Below, in pieces: positions 12,178 to 23,936 of a stretch of 64,000 nt of DNA. The notes under the pieces are model-generated. The model did no database searches, had not been told where the DNA came from, and saw only the letters and a list, made by a program, of their open reading frames with translations. The position numbers and the translations under genes are program-made. The stretch's first letter is position 1. Each line of letters begins with the position of its first letter. Source of the DNA: Catenaria anguillulae PL171 (taxonomy: Eukaryota > Blastocladiomycota > Blastocladiomycetes > Blastocladiales > Catenariaceae); contig MCFL01000058.1 of assembly GCA_002102555.1 (NCBI GenBank), positions 1 through 64,000 on the forward strand, in the 5' to 3' direction.

Positions 12178-14189
12178 TTTGATCGATTTGGAATCTATAA
12201 TGGTGTGCGAGTGACACAGAGGGATGAATTGACCAGAGCCAACAACGGGGTCAGTGGACCGAACGCAGATGAATAGTCATGCTGATCCTGAAGTTTTCTC
12301 CCTCAAAGGCCAGTCAAAAGTATGGAACACTTCTCTCCAGGTCATCGCACAAACGACAATTGCTATCGAGCAGGATGGTCCAGTTCGAAAAAGCGAGTCA
12401 AGTTTGATTGATGACATGGGAGTGGTGACCATTGAGCCAAATACGAGGGGAAGTGACCCGCAACGAGCAGCACGCTCTGCTTTCAGCCAATCGCATCTGA
12501 GTACAGAAGCGTAACAGTGCGACTGGCCGACTGGAAGCGATGTTCCAAGGCCCCACCAACAAAACGGAGCGTTTTGAGACAGGCACCCGGGAATATGTCC
12601 AGGTTCAGGTCCGGCAACCGAGGGGGAAAACTTCGGTTTCGTTAATGATTGAAAACGTGTCGAATACATACATGGTCGATTACGGATTTTGCCGCAGAGG
12701 GTGAGCAATGACCCCGTTCGGGTTAGAGCACTTGGGTTCGATGGATGGTTTGTGGCGTATGTGGATCGGCGTGCCACTGCTGATCCTTCTCGGACACTTC
12801 TTGACCTCTTCACGACCTCTTCTTGTCTGATTTGTGTCCGAATGCCACTCATGGACATGCCCAGCTCAGTGTGTCAATTTGTATGAAATCTGGTGCAGAT
12901 CATGCCTCCCAGCGCTCAACTTACTCCAGGCTGCGAGCACAGACTACGGCCGCCCGCAGAGCCGGCAAAAGTTGCGAAGCAACGAGCCTGAGCGTTCGCC
13001 AGTTGCGACGCTGCGAGTTTCCATTGGTGAATTGCTTTCAGTCAACTGACTCGTTCACGTTGGCCGCCAATGAGCGCTGACATCTACATATCATCAACGT
13101 CTTTCCCTTCTTTGCCGGTTCTCTCCGGTTCTCTCGAACTTTTCTCTCGATCTTCGCCAATGGAATGACATCTCGCATGACATCCCTTGTGGACGGGCAT
13201 GGCCATCGTTCTTGTCATTGATTTGTGGTAACCATGTGGTGGAAACCCAAAGCCAAATTCAATCAGTGCCTCTCTGCAACGCAACGGGATATAGAACTCA
13301 CTCTCGATCACAAGCGCACACCAGACCAGCCGCCGCTTGTTGATCAAGGACAAGAAATAGCGGGTAGAGCAGCTTTCAGGTTTACGAATGGCGGTTTCGT
13401 ATGCATGTGCGGGGACATGCGATACCTGAGATATTCTGGCTGTCGTCCGTCCGTTGCCGTGAGTTTTCGGCTGCTCGAGCCGTTTCTCACAGGCCAGAGA
13501 GGGTTACATTTGCAAGGATTCATCGCTTATCGCTCTGAGACGAGCTGGGCTGGCAATACATATGCTGATGCTGGCTGACTTTGTCTTTCAATAACCAACG
13601 ACAGCGAGAAAGGCTTTCGAACCTTGAATGTTGAATTGAAGCTGTTTCAGCAATCCTCAGGATCCTTTTTCTCCTTTCCGGATCATTGGAGTCAAGGGTG
13701 TCAACTTGGGAAGCGTAGTACAAGTGAAGTGATGTACAAGTACAGTTAGTGTGGTGACAGTGGACTGAACCTTACCAGAAACAAGGATGTTGCTGGAACG
13801 ACAAAGAGCGACTGATACACTTCAAGTGCCATCCACACAACCTATGTTGTCTCGCACGTCACTGAGTCTGTTGGACGTCCTTTCCAGAATCTTCTAGCCA
13901 CAGAGGGCCGACCTCGGTGCACCAACATGATTACAGTATCTCCTTGCAGGGAGGGCCGTAAATCCAACGCACGCCTGCAATACCTAGGTCGCACGTTGTC
14001 TCGTATAGAGTCTCGCTGAGAGTTGTAACGATCAGTACATATGGCTGCCAATCCAAGTCCATTGAGGTGCCATGCGTTGAGCAAAGATATTGGTCCATGC
14101 TTGAAGGACTCCTCGCTCAGAGGCGAGAAACCCCAATGCCGTCTCTCTACTAATGAACGTAAATCGTTCTGCCATTCCCACACTATTCT
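12178..14189. other. Intergenic region upstream of RPL15
   Basis: Two kilobases between the RPL15 start and the inverted RPL15 fragment. Several short open frames on both strands lack any domain or bias. The segment next to 12177 must contain the RPL15 promoter and probably a 5'UTR intron. Nothing else recognised. Confidence 0.45.
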
Positions 14190-14309
14190 AGAGTCCAAAT
14201 CGATCAAAATGGGTGCCTACAAGTACATCGAGGAGCTCTACAAGAAGAAGCAGTCGGATGTCCTCCGCTTCCTTGCTCGCGTCCGCGTCTGGGAGCACCG
14301 TCACTTGAC
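14190..14309 (+). pseudogene. Inverted partial copy of RPL15 5' end
   Basis: The sequence from TCCAAATCGATCAAAATG through the first 34 codons of RPL15 is repeated here in opposite orientation to the real gene. Over 14194-14309 I see a single substitution, TAC to CAC (Tyr to His in VWEHRHLTS). Similarity stops abruptly at CACTTGAC, where the copy runs into TGA after three further codons. Because 16 nt of 5' leader are also copied, this is a DNA duplication or template-switch product rather than an independent gene. It ends before any functional domain and is most likely non-functional. Confidence 0.85.
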
Positions 14310-14711
14310 GAGTTGACATTGGTGCCTTCCGGCCGCGGTCGCTATGATTCCCGCCGAAAGAAAGTTCCCAATTTCATGCCGAGCGTGGTCGTGACATAAA
14401 GCGGAGAGGAACCATTACAGTAGCAGCTGGTCAGGTCAACGACGCACTTGTGCTTGTGCAGCGGCCGCTTCCACGACCGCGAGATGATCGGGATTTGTCA
14501 TCGATTCACAGACGGACCACAATGCGCTCTCTGCTCTTGAACCCCAATCGCACATATGGCCTTGCTTCACATGCATACACATATCCCGACATTGGAAGTA
14601 ATCGCTGTCGACCCGCTCTGAGCGCCACTTTCTCCGTCAGCGGTCTTCCACCCACGCACTCGCGGTCGCCGCCGTCCCTCTCTCCACTGGTACATCCAAC
14701 TCACTTGCATC
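14310..14711. other. Intergenic region upstream of DCAF11-like gene
   Basis: Promoter and leader of the WD40 gene starting at 14712. No gene or repeat recognised. Confidence 0.4.
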
Positions 14712-17102
14712 ATGAGCAACCCTCCAACTTCTCGCCAGCCCTCGACCAGCGGCGACGAAATAATGGACATTGACGTGGACGATTCCGGTTCAAGTGCTGC
14801 AAACGGAGACAGTGACGCCGGCAGCATCCTCACATCCTCGACAGTCGCCTCGACCGCCGATGCCGCAGAAGCCGATTCTCTGGACGGAACGGACTATGAT
14901 GCCGGCGACAGCAACAGCGACGGGTACGAGACCGTCAGCAGTGACGACGCCGACGGTGACGACGATGACTCGCCAGTGGCTGGCATTCAGGCTGCTTCAG
15001 CCGCGTTGCTCCAGCGGCTCACGCGTGCATCTTCCGCTGCCCGGACCTCGGCTATCCTTGCCTCGTCTCCACCGACGGCCGCACAAGTGCCAGACACCTC
15101 GCCCACGGCATCGGCGCCTTCCCGCAGCAGTATTCTTGCGTCACTTCTCGGCCACATGTTCCCACGCCAACTCGGCGCTGACGAGTCGTCGGATTCGGAT
15201 GCCAACCAGGATGATGATGACGACAACGCTAATAGCGAGGATGCCGGCGACTCGGATTTCATGGACGAAGATGACGGCGACGGCGAGGACGACGACGAGT
15301 ACAGCGACGAGGAGTATGACCAGGACCCCACGCTCTCACTTACCAAGGCCCAAAAGGACAAGATTCACGAAGATTACCGCGTCCTCAAGGCTGCCAACGC
15401 GGCCGCTGGATGTTCGCTGTTACTCGCCCACGAAATCGCCCGTGTCGCAGATCCAACCACGTCGCCACCCTGGTGGGCATGTGAGCATTTGTCATCGTGG
15501 CACTCGCACCCAAATGACCAACCTGCATCACCAACCACAACCGCGCCGGCCAACCGCAAGCGAAAGCTGTCGATCTCCTCAGCGTCATCGGCGTCTATCG
15601 ACGCCACGACAACACCGCGTCGGCGGACAAGCGTGTCGTCCACATCATCCAATAGCCTGGGTGCAGTTGGCGGTGGATTCATGGCCATGAGCGGAGGCGT
15701 CGTGTCGCACAATGTCCCGGGTTACCGCGGAATCCAGTCAATCCGCGCGTTGCGTGGGCGGCAAGTTGGTGGACATGCGTTTCAAGCGAGTCCTGAGTTT
15801 CAGGTGCTCCCCATGTCGAGGCTGTTGCCAAATACGAGGGGGAGGCCCGTGCTCCATTATGACGGTATTTCCACTTCAAGTCTGGCCCCGCTCACGTGGA
15901 TTCTCACACCTAACTCTCGATCATGCGTGATTGTGCATGTATTTCGTAGCTCGCCCCTACTCTGGCCAATTCAGTGCCGACGGCAACTTCTTTTATGTAT
16001 GCACCCAAGACTTTCGCGTCCACATGTACGATTCGCGTGACCCGCTCGACCTTCGCGAATATAAAACCGTCCGAGCATACCTCGGCCAATGGACCATTAC
16101 GGATGCGACCCTAACAACACGCAACGACCGCATTGCCTACTCGACCATCATGCCGCACGTGCACGTTGCCTCAACTGATCCCGATGCGGCGGCCGAAGAG
16201 CAGACCCGCCTCGATTTGAGCGGTGGACGTGGCGGCGGCGCCGGCCGGTTTGGGATCTGGAGCTTGCGGTTTTCCGCCGACGGGCGTGAATTGGTGGCGG
16301 GCACTTCGGCCAATTCCGTGATTGTGTACGATGTCGAGCGCAAGGTCCAGGTGCTGAGTGCCAGGGGACATGTGGACGATGTCAATGCCGTTTGCTTTGC
16401 AGACCAGAGCACCAACGTCATGTACTCTGGGTCAGACGATTCGCTCATCAAGGTCTGGGACCGGCGCTCTCTGCGGCCGGGCGATTCCGCACGGCCCGTG
16501 GGTGTCTTACCCGGGCACACCGAGGGCATCACGTACGTGAGTTCTCGCGGCGACGGACGGTACTTGGTGAGCAATGGCAAAGACCAATGCGCAAAGCTGT
16601 GGGATGTGCGCAAGATGGTCATGCCGTCCACGTTTGATAAGATGGCGCCCGACATGCGCGATTTGAGGCTCGACTGGGATTACCGGTGGCAGGCGTTCCC
16701 ACTTGGCGCACATGGGCCGGCTGTGCGCCGGCACCCAAACGATGCGAGTGTTGTCACGTTCATGGGCCATCATTCCGTTTGTGTACTTTGATTCGGTGTC
16801 ATTTTGCCCCTGGCAACTTGCCGTACATCGTGACTGGATCAGCAAAGGGCTCCGTGGTTGTGTACAACATGCTGGGCCAGTGTGTACGTGAGATGCGGAC
16901 GGGCTCGCTCGGCCAAGTGCCGAGTATGCATGGAAGCTGGAGGAGGGAGAACGTGGTTCGGGACGTTGCGTGGCATCCCAACATGCCGATTATCATGGCG
17001 ACAACGTGGACGGGAGACGGTGGGGCTGTCGCGAGGCACGATTATGCGCCAACGACGTTTGGCTCCGGAGATTGCGATTCAATTGTCACGCCACCGGCTT
17101 GA
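14712..17102 (+). CDS. WD40 protein, DCAF11/LEC14B-like CRL4 substrate receptor
   Basis: Two exons (14712-15864 and 15950-17102) joined by a GTATTT...CGTAG intron that fuses HYD to ARPYSGQFSADGNFF. The order of blocks follows DCAF11: GQFSADGNFFYVCTQDFRVHMYD, HVDDVNAVCFADQS, IKVWDRRSLRPGD, VGVLPGHTEGITYV, GRYLVSNGKDQCAKLWDVRK, LDWDYRWQAFP, then TLIRCHFAPG and VVRDVAWHPNMPII. Two WDxR boxes (VWDRRS, LWDVRK) are the DDB1-binding signature, so the protein probably acts as an adaptor of a Cul4-DDB1 ubiquitin ligase. The first 380 residues are low-complexity with long Asp/Glu and Ser runs (DDDDDNANSED, DDGDGEDDDEY). A single missing T near 16783 (GTTTG for GTTTTG) breaks the frame between GHHSV and LCTLIRC; both sides are clearly the same protein. 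Confidence 0.85.
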
Positions 17103-17711
17103 GTTGACTGTCGACTCACTGCGAGGCCCGAACAGTTTTCGCCGTTTGTACATTTCTTGTTTTCGTCCCGTACCTACCACTTGCTGGCTCTTCAGCAATC
17201 CACCATCGTTATCCCTTCTTTTCCCATGATACGTGCGCAGCTGTGTATTTTTTTTTTCCTTTCTTCCCGCAGTGTCTCACATGGCTTTTCCTGTGTCAAT
17301 ACATGTCCATATAATACCATTTCATTGGCACAACTGGGTCACTGACGGAATCATAGAGACATCGAGGCATGGACCAAGTGGCATGATTTCTTCATAGCAC
17401 AATCTTGTCACCACAGACTTGTATGACATGTATGTAACTGCTGGCCCATTTTTCGCCCACACCCCTCCATCATCGCCAACTACCTTTCCTTTCGCCGGCC
17501 CGCCAAATCTCTTTCTCGACTGCAGCCGGAAACCACGTCGTCGATCTGGCTCGCGTCCCTTGCCAGTTGCGCGTTGCGCCCAAAAACAACTGTCGCCCGA
17601 TTTAGGGTATGTGCGCGCCCATAAACTTTGTCTTGGTCCTCACTCTTCCCATGTGAAATAAATCACAGTACATGCGAATGAATTCCGCCATTTGCCTTGC
17701 ATCCTGACCCA
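17103..17711. other. Intergenic region, DCAF11-like / HAD phosphatase
   Basis: 3'UTR of the WD40 gene and promoter of the phosphatase, both plus strand. A TTTTTTTTT run lies near 17250. No gene recognised. Confidence 0.4.
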
Positions 17712-19127
17712 ATGAATGTTAACACCATGCACAACCCGACGACTACCGGCACCGCCTCGCCCGTCCCAACTCCTCGCGATCTCGAGAAGGCCATTGCGCA
17801 CGCCGACTTGCCCCACAATGAAAAGCTTCAGTTGATTCGCAACAAGCAAGCCTTCATCATTGAGTGCGTCCTTGCTCATCCTCATCCGTGCTCACGCTGG
17901 CGTTCAGTGTCGGGACTGATCACTTGAACTGCTGTTCTCCGTACAGTATGGTGCGAGACGCTCGAGGTAGCCACCAGCTTGAACGACAATGCTTTCGCTG
18001 ACCCCTCAGCCTGAAATGATTCTGGAATTGCGTAGGACGGCGTCATTTACCATGGCTCCAAGCTTCTGGTATGTTTGGCAACTGCCTCGGCAAACACCCT
18101 GATTCTACAACCTGTCATGGCCTCACCAAACTTGATGTGCATGTCCCAAAACAGGATGGAACTGTCAAGTTTATCGAATGGCTCAAGGCCAACAACAAGA
18201 AATTCCTCTTCTTGACCAACAATTCTGCTCCGACCCCGCGCGAGCTTCAGCAAAAGCTGCATCGCCTTGGCATTGACGTGGACGAGTCGCATTTTTACAC
18301 GTCAGCCATTTGCACGGCCAAGTTCCTCTGGTTTGTTCTTGACCCAACACTGACTGGCCGGTCAAGAAAGATATTCATACTTGTCTGACTTGACGCATTG
18401 GCTTTTGTAGCTCGCAACGTCCCAGGGGCACTGTTTTCTGTCTCGGCGCTCCCGGGTTGCACTACGCCTGTACGAACATGGTATGATCCACATCCTTCCT
18501 TGCCCATCCGACGTTTGCTCACTCACTCGTCTCCTCCTTCCATCCAGGCTTCACCATGTCCGAGGTGGCCGCCGATTACGTCGTCGTCGGTGAAGGTGGC
18601 AATATGAGTTACGAGAACGTACGACCCTTGAGCTTTTTTTTTCTCCCTGCCCTCATTGGCCTCCCACACGCTTATCCGCCTCCTCACATACTCTCCACAG
18701 ATTGCCAAGGCCGTCAAGCTCGTCAACAAGGGGCCAAGTGATTGGCACCAATCCGGACGTGAACGGGCCCGCCGAAGACGCGCTCGTGCCCGCTTGTGGC
18801 GCATTTGTCTCGACCATCGAACTGGCTACTGGCAAGAAGGCCTGTTTTTGGGGAAACCTAACCCCATCATGCTCCGCGGAGCGCTGCGGCTGCTGGGCGT
18901 CCATCGGGAGAATGCCGTGATGGTTGGCGATCGAATGGACACGGATGTGCTGGGTGGGTGTATGCCGAACTCGACACGGTGCTGGTGTTGTCGGGTGTGA
19001 CCAAGCAGGAGCATCTGGATGACTTTTCGTACGCGCCGTAGTTGTGTTGAATGGCGTGGGCGATATTCCTGGGCCCGTTGATGGTGCGGAGGGAGAGGAG
19101 AGTCGTCGGTTGACGGATTTGCCTTGA
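17712..19127 (+). CDS. HAD superfamily IIA phosphatase (NagD/PGP-like)
   Basis: A multi-exon gene for a HAD-IIA phosphatase, the family of phosphoglycolate/4-nitrophenyl phosphatases. Visible motifs: [11 protein letters not shown] (second half of motif I), [19 protein letters not shown] (motif II, TNNS), [27 protein letters not shown] (Lys of motif III) and [10 protein letters not shown] (motif IV, GDRMxTD). The N-terminal IIDMVRDARG is typical of the protist/algal/fungal subgroup. At least five introns occur (donors at about 17864, 17967, 18069, 18330, 18480, 18619). At least five single-base losses disturb the frame (near 18480, 18738, 18850, 18955, 19041), all in or beside G, A or T runs. 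The nucleophile Asp segment that should precede DGV (FxxDMD) cannot be found between the second and third exons. Either a micro-exon is hidden, bases are missing, or this copy is decaying. Confidence 0.72.
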
Positions 19128-21099
19128 TTGGCTCGAGTTTGTTGGAAAGTCAGCGTGTGTTGATGGCCTGAGCATCAACGTGTGTCGCGGGTTGTCGATG
19201 AGCTGCTTGCATACCAACTGTCGCTTGCACATGTGTACTTTCTTTCAACTTGGTGGAAATGTGACCTTGCGTTGTGCCTTTTGACTGCGTTTTGCGAGCC
19301 TCAACGCGCCAATATGTCTGCTCCCAGTGCACAATTTCACGCTGCATTCAACCACGAGTTTGGACTTGGTCGTCGCCTGATTCACATCGGCCGTCGCCAC
19401 ATGGCCACCATTGATTGCGTCATCTCGATGTCTCGCCGCCAAAAATCTGCTGCGCTTCGATGGCGCAGGTCCCGGAGCTTGCCGAAGCGGTTGGAAGAAC
19501 GCAGCGCTGGGCACTATTTCCTCATGTTGGAGACACTTAGTTGCCTTGCAAGCCAAGAATGACGACAGCCGCTACCACGGCCGCGGATTACAGAAGGTAC
19601 CTACCGTACACATGTGCAGCATTTCTCCGTTTGCCGCAACAATCATTTCACAAACATGCGGGGGGAGGCTCAAGCTCAACTGAAAGACGTGACGACGGAG
19701 AGTGAGACAAGTCATGGGAACGAAGCAAAGCAACAAATGTGACCTGTTGGCGATTGCAGTACTCTAGACTTTGCTGTTCCTACCGCGAAAACTTATCACG
19801 AGTGGGAAATATTTATGAAATCGAGAAGAATGGACGCCAGGCGTTGATTCGCTGTTGCAAGTGGGCGCATCAAACACCAAGCCAGGCTTCTTTTGAAAGA
19901 GCGCAGCCAAATTATGGACCGCGAAGCACGGCATTCATCCTGCGGCGCCGGGGCAAGTGAGTTTCTGGACCAAGATTGTATCGACCAAAGGCGTCTGTAG
20001 GACTGTATCGGTACAGCTGGGCCAAGCACCGCCGCGGACGGCATGCGTTCCCACGGTGTTTCCCACGAGTCACTCATCGTGAATTAATCTGAACACTCGG
20101 CAAGCCAAGTTGGCTTTCATGAGCAGGGCCAGTGAATCAAAAGGGGTCCATGCCGTGCCTCGACGGAGATTAATCGTCGACCGAATCTGTCCAGGCCGAC
20201 GACCCCTGGGAAAGGGATCATGTGCAGCCTTGACGGGAACAGGTATAAGAGCATGGGGCCCCTCGGTCGGTAGGTTGCTTGGCGCAAAGGATCCAAACGC
20301 ACGGTTGAATGCAGTTGAGCCAGCGCTACGACATCATCATTGCTAGAACTGTATAATCGCTGAGCAGGTACGTCGAGAAACATTTCCATCATGCCCCAGT
20401 CAAGAATATTGCGTAGCGCAAAAGATGAGACATCATGCAGTGCGCCCAGGCGGCCGACCGCGATCCGCTTCGCCTGTAACATGTCGTCTTGGGAGCCAGG
20501 AGGCACACCGACGGTGGAGGTTCTGCCGTCGCCTTTCCGGGTGCCGTTTGGATTCTGATGCTTGACGGATCCGTCGGCCAGAATGATTGCTCGTGGCGAA
20601 ATCGACTTTGGGTCTCCACTGCCGCATGGCATGTCGCATGTCGCGTGGTGAGGCTGTGCTTGTCTCGCTCGCTCGCTCGCTCGCTCTGTCACTCTGTCGC
20701 TACATGCTGCTCTGCTCTTGCACTCTTCTCTCTCGTCATCGCTATTAATCGTTATTGTGAATGATGGATCACGATAGTGGCAATGTAATGTAATGACCCT
20801 TCTCCGCACTGGCCATCGTACCACCATAGCAGCTCCTCCCCTTTGCCGCTTCGCCGCCGCCGCCGCCAGCCGTCCCCTTTCTTCTTGAGCTGCCGGCTGA
20901 CCTGTTTCGCCATTCGTCGTTCGCTCTCTTCTCCAATAGCGTCACGGTCGTACGTTACGGCTCTGTTTCCAAGTATCGCCTTGGTTCACAAGATCCCGAG
21001 CCAAGGCTCACTGACCGACTTGCACTCGCTGCTCTATCATTTGGTTAGTTGGCTGTGTCAATATAGCAATCTACGATCCCGTGTAGACCATCCATCGCC
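19128..21099. other. Intergenic region, HAD phosphatase / Ser-rich gene
   Basis: Two kilobases without a recognised gene. A plus-strand frame from an ATG near 19314 (MSAPSAQFHAAFNHEFG...) runs 83 codons but shows no family motif. A TCGC microsatellite lies at 20664-20686. The last 300 bases before 21100 are pyrimidine-rich, as expected for a fungal promoter. Confidence 0.4.
20664..20686. repeat. TCGC tetranucleotide microsatellite
   Basis: About five and a half perfect TCGC/CTCG units in intergenic DNA. No function inferred. Confidence 0.8.
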
Positions 21100-22793
21100 A
21101 TGCTCACTTCGTCTCCGCCTTCCGTGGCTGCCAATCTCGGATCCCACAGCTCGGCCGGCTCCAAATCGGCAGCCGTGGTGACCGGCGACCTGCTCAGCTT
21201 CGACTCTTCGCCTCACACCGCCCAGTCCGCCTCGCCCAAATCGCCCTTTGCCCGAGACTCGCTTCCGCTTGTCACCGCTTCACAGCCAAGTTGCCGGCGC
21301 AACTCGTCTGTCGACCTGACCAGCAGTGCATCTGGTGGCCGGCGTGGATCCCGCAGCGCCAGCAACACTTCTGGTCGAGCCGCAACTACCGCTGGATATT
21401 GCGGCACTGTCGGCGAGAGCGGCGTCGCAAGTGGCGCCGCCGGTTTCACCTCGACTCCATTTGCCTCATTTGTCGACGCCCATGATCCTGCTGCAGCAAT
21501 GCATCTTCCCTTGCCGCTTTCTCCCACCAGTATCACAAGCTCGGGCGGCAGCGGACCTATTGCCCTCCCGCCCTCTCCGCCCTTGTCGGCCAGCGGAAGC
21601 GGTAGCATGACCCCTCCTAGCTCTTCGTCTCGAACCAATTCATCCTCGGCCGCAAGCACCGCACCAGTGCAACCAAGTGGCATTGCAAGCGCACGCCGCC
21701 GCTCATCCACACACCTCGATCCAGCGCCCGTGACTGTCACTGTCCCCATTCCGCTCGCCATTCCACCCAAACTCGTGACCGCCATCCAGCTCTCGGATGA
21801 GTACATTGCGGTGTACACCAAAACCGCCGACCGCGCACAGGTCGCGGGCGCTGCGCTGACGGTGCGTGTGGATCATGACGATGGCGACTTTGTGATTACG
21901 TCTGCATGTCCAAAGGCCAGAAAAAAGATGCACCAGTTCTTGTCACAAGAGCTAGCAAAGATATTGGCGAGTTTGCCCGAGCAGCCCCTTCGACGCGGAT
22001 CAGGCGGTGGTGGCGCCGGTGGAATGGGATTCGCCGGGGGGTCACCGAGGATGCGGCCATTGTCCATCTTGTCCATGCACTCGACACATTCGGCTGCGAG
22101 CTCGATGGGTGCAAGCGGCGTTGGGAGCGGATCCAGTCCGATCTCTGGCGGCCATTTCCTCAACCAGCGGTCTCTCTCATCGTCAGCAACCTCACGCACA
22201 CCTGCCGTCGACCCGGCCGTGATTGCAGCGCGCAAACGCGCCAATCGCATGTCCATCATGTCCGCGTGGTCCATTCCCGACGAGAGCGACGACGACACGA
22301 CGCCACTCACGACCGCCCCGCTGGTTGCCTCAGGCGCAGGCTCATCGCTCACTGCCAAACCCACGTCGAAACCTGTGTCGCGTGGCTTCTTTTCGTCCAC
22401 TGCGCCCATCCCACACGCACAATGGATCTCGTCATCGCCTGCCGCCGCGTCTGCAAACAAGGCATCCAACCGCAACTCGATGCTTCTGTCGTCGCCCGCA
22501 GAACAGCCGCTCACATTTGCGGATCCGCCGTTTGCCAACACGGCGCAAGCTCGCGGCCCGGATTCATGGCGCCACCGCCACCGCCACCGCCACTGGCCAT
22601 GATTCCTGCGCTTGCGCCGCCACCCAGCGCCGTGATTGCGCCCAACCGGCCCCAGGGCGGGTACGTGCACCAGGTGCGTGGCGGTGGACAGCGTCCCACA
22701 AGTATGGCAGGCGGTGGTGGCCTCGGCATGTTCCCGCCGCCGCCCCCTGGCCCACAGCAGCAGCAACGTTCGTTTGCCATGTCGTCGCGTTGA
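21100..22793 (+). CDS. Ser/Pro-rich protein of unknown function
   Basis: I do not recognise this gene. It encodes about 560 residues of Ser/Thr/Pro/Ala/Gly-rich, largely disordered sequence. One ordered segment lies at about residues 210-290, with alternating hydrophobics (VTVTVPIPLAIPPKLVTAIQ, LSDEYIAVYTKTADRAQVAG, DFVITSACPKARKKMHQFLS). It could be a small alpha/beta domain and is the best region for a profile search. A basic patch (RKRANRMSIMSAWSIPDESDDD) follows near residue 380. The C-terminus is poly-Pro/Gly/Gln (MAPPPPPPPLAM ... PQQQQRSFAMSSR), the kind of tract bound by SH3, WW or profilin. It lies in a frame shifted by one base near 22555, which I take as an indel because the low-complexity composition continues to the stop at 22793. 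ATG 21100 is the first in frame. Confidence 0.6.
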
Positions 22794-23278
22794 GTTGAAG
22801 CCCCCACCCCCCATGCACTCGTCCTCCCTTATCCTTTTGCTGCTCGTTCGTACCCGATGCGCGCAGAGATTATCGTCGCCTTGTATTGCCTAATTCCTTT
22901 GCTACCGACGTTTGACAAATATTCACTATTCCCGCCATTAAATATCTCGCCCCTCCGATCTCTGACTTCGTCCGCCTTTCCTCTGTCCTTCATTGCTCAA
23001 TTGCGCGTCTTTTCCGTAGTCTCGCTTGCGCTTCCTTGCCTCGTCTTTCCTCAGTGTGTGCGCATTTTCATCCTCTAATTCCTGGTATGCAATGTGTTGT
23101 TTGTTCCCGGCGCCAATTTGGATGAAATTTTCCACAGTATGAATCAATTTGATGCACTTTAGGGAACGTATCTGGAGGGTTCACAAGAAGGTCTGCACGT
23201 CAGGCAATTTGGCAAGTGTATGTCTGGGCCGAGGAAGGAAGTCTATACTGTCACTTAAAAAATTCACGGGCATCCTGC
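22794..23278. other. Convergent intergenic region
   Basis: 3' flanks of the Ser-rich gene (+) and OPA3-like A (-). A/T-rich around 22910-23260. No gene seen. Confidence 0.45.
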
Positions 23279-23936
23279 CTACCAGAGCCGCCACCACCCG
23301 CCTGCGCTTCCAACCACTCCACTGCCATGTGCATGCCCTCGCTCCTCGCCCACCACCCCGGCGCTTGCTCTGGCACTCCGCCTTGCATCTTCCCTTTCTG
23401 CCTCGACTCGCCGGCGAATCGCTTCTACCTCCTCTCGTACACTCTTGAGTTCCACCTTCAACGCCTGAATCTCGGCCTCGCGGGCAACAACGGCGTCCTC
23501 GCCGCGGCAATCCGCTGGTTTTGCACTGCCTCCTTCTTTTTGGTGACACGGCCTGGCGCGTGGTTTCAAGCACAACAACGCCCGCGACAAGAAAGAACAA
23601 GGTGGCTTCGCCAATAAAGTTTGCGCCCATTTCGAGAGCGCGGGCATCGGTGAGCGGGCGGACGTGGTCGACCTATCAGATCCACCCTGGGCGGTCAGCA
23701 AAAAAAAAAAAAAAAGAGATCGGGAGAACGACGACACATTGAGAAAAGGTGGGGTACCGGACCTGGTAGTCGAGCAATGACCGCTTCAGGTTTGTCTCGA
23801 TACGGTGCACGCCCTGCGCCATGGCAATGGTGCGCTCGGTGAACTTTGGGTGCGTTTTCGCATAGTTTTTCACGGCATTGGCGACGGGCTTGGCCATGGT
23901 GCGCAGAAATAGGTAAGCGACTTTGGCGCTCGACAT
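23279..23936 (-). CDS. OPA3-like mitochondrial protein, copy A
   Basis: Two-exon gene. Exon 1 (23763-23936) is exactly 58 codons: MSSAKVAYLFLRTMAKPVAN, then a helix through VHRIETNLKRSLLDYQ. Exon 2 starts at 23672 with VDHVRPLTDARALEMGANFI, then GEATLFFLVAGVVVLETTR, the hydrophobic OPA3 core. OPA3 proteins are small mitochondrial proteins affecting cristae and lipid handling; human OPA3 is about 180 residues. After the hydrophobic segment a one-base break near 23580 leads into a charged coiled coil (EAEIQALKVELKSVREEVEA, IRRRVEAEREDARR) that ends at 23279. Most OPA3 proteins have such a C-terminal coiled coil. The intron donor is the unusual GTCCGG. The gene is paralogous to the one at 29512-30038. 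Confidence 0.8.

Noticed and set aside
14041-14316. A second functional RPL15 gene
   Set aside because: Only 34 codons match; the copy ends in unrelated sequence and a stop, with no continuation of eL15 in any frame downstream.
19182-19562. Frame with MSAPSAQFHAAFNHEFG
   Set aside because: Considered as a small gene, but no recognisable family and no supporting splice structure.
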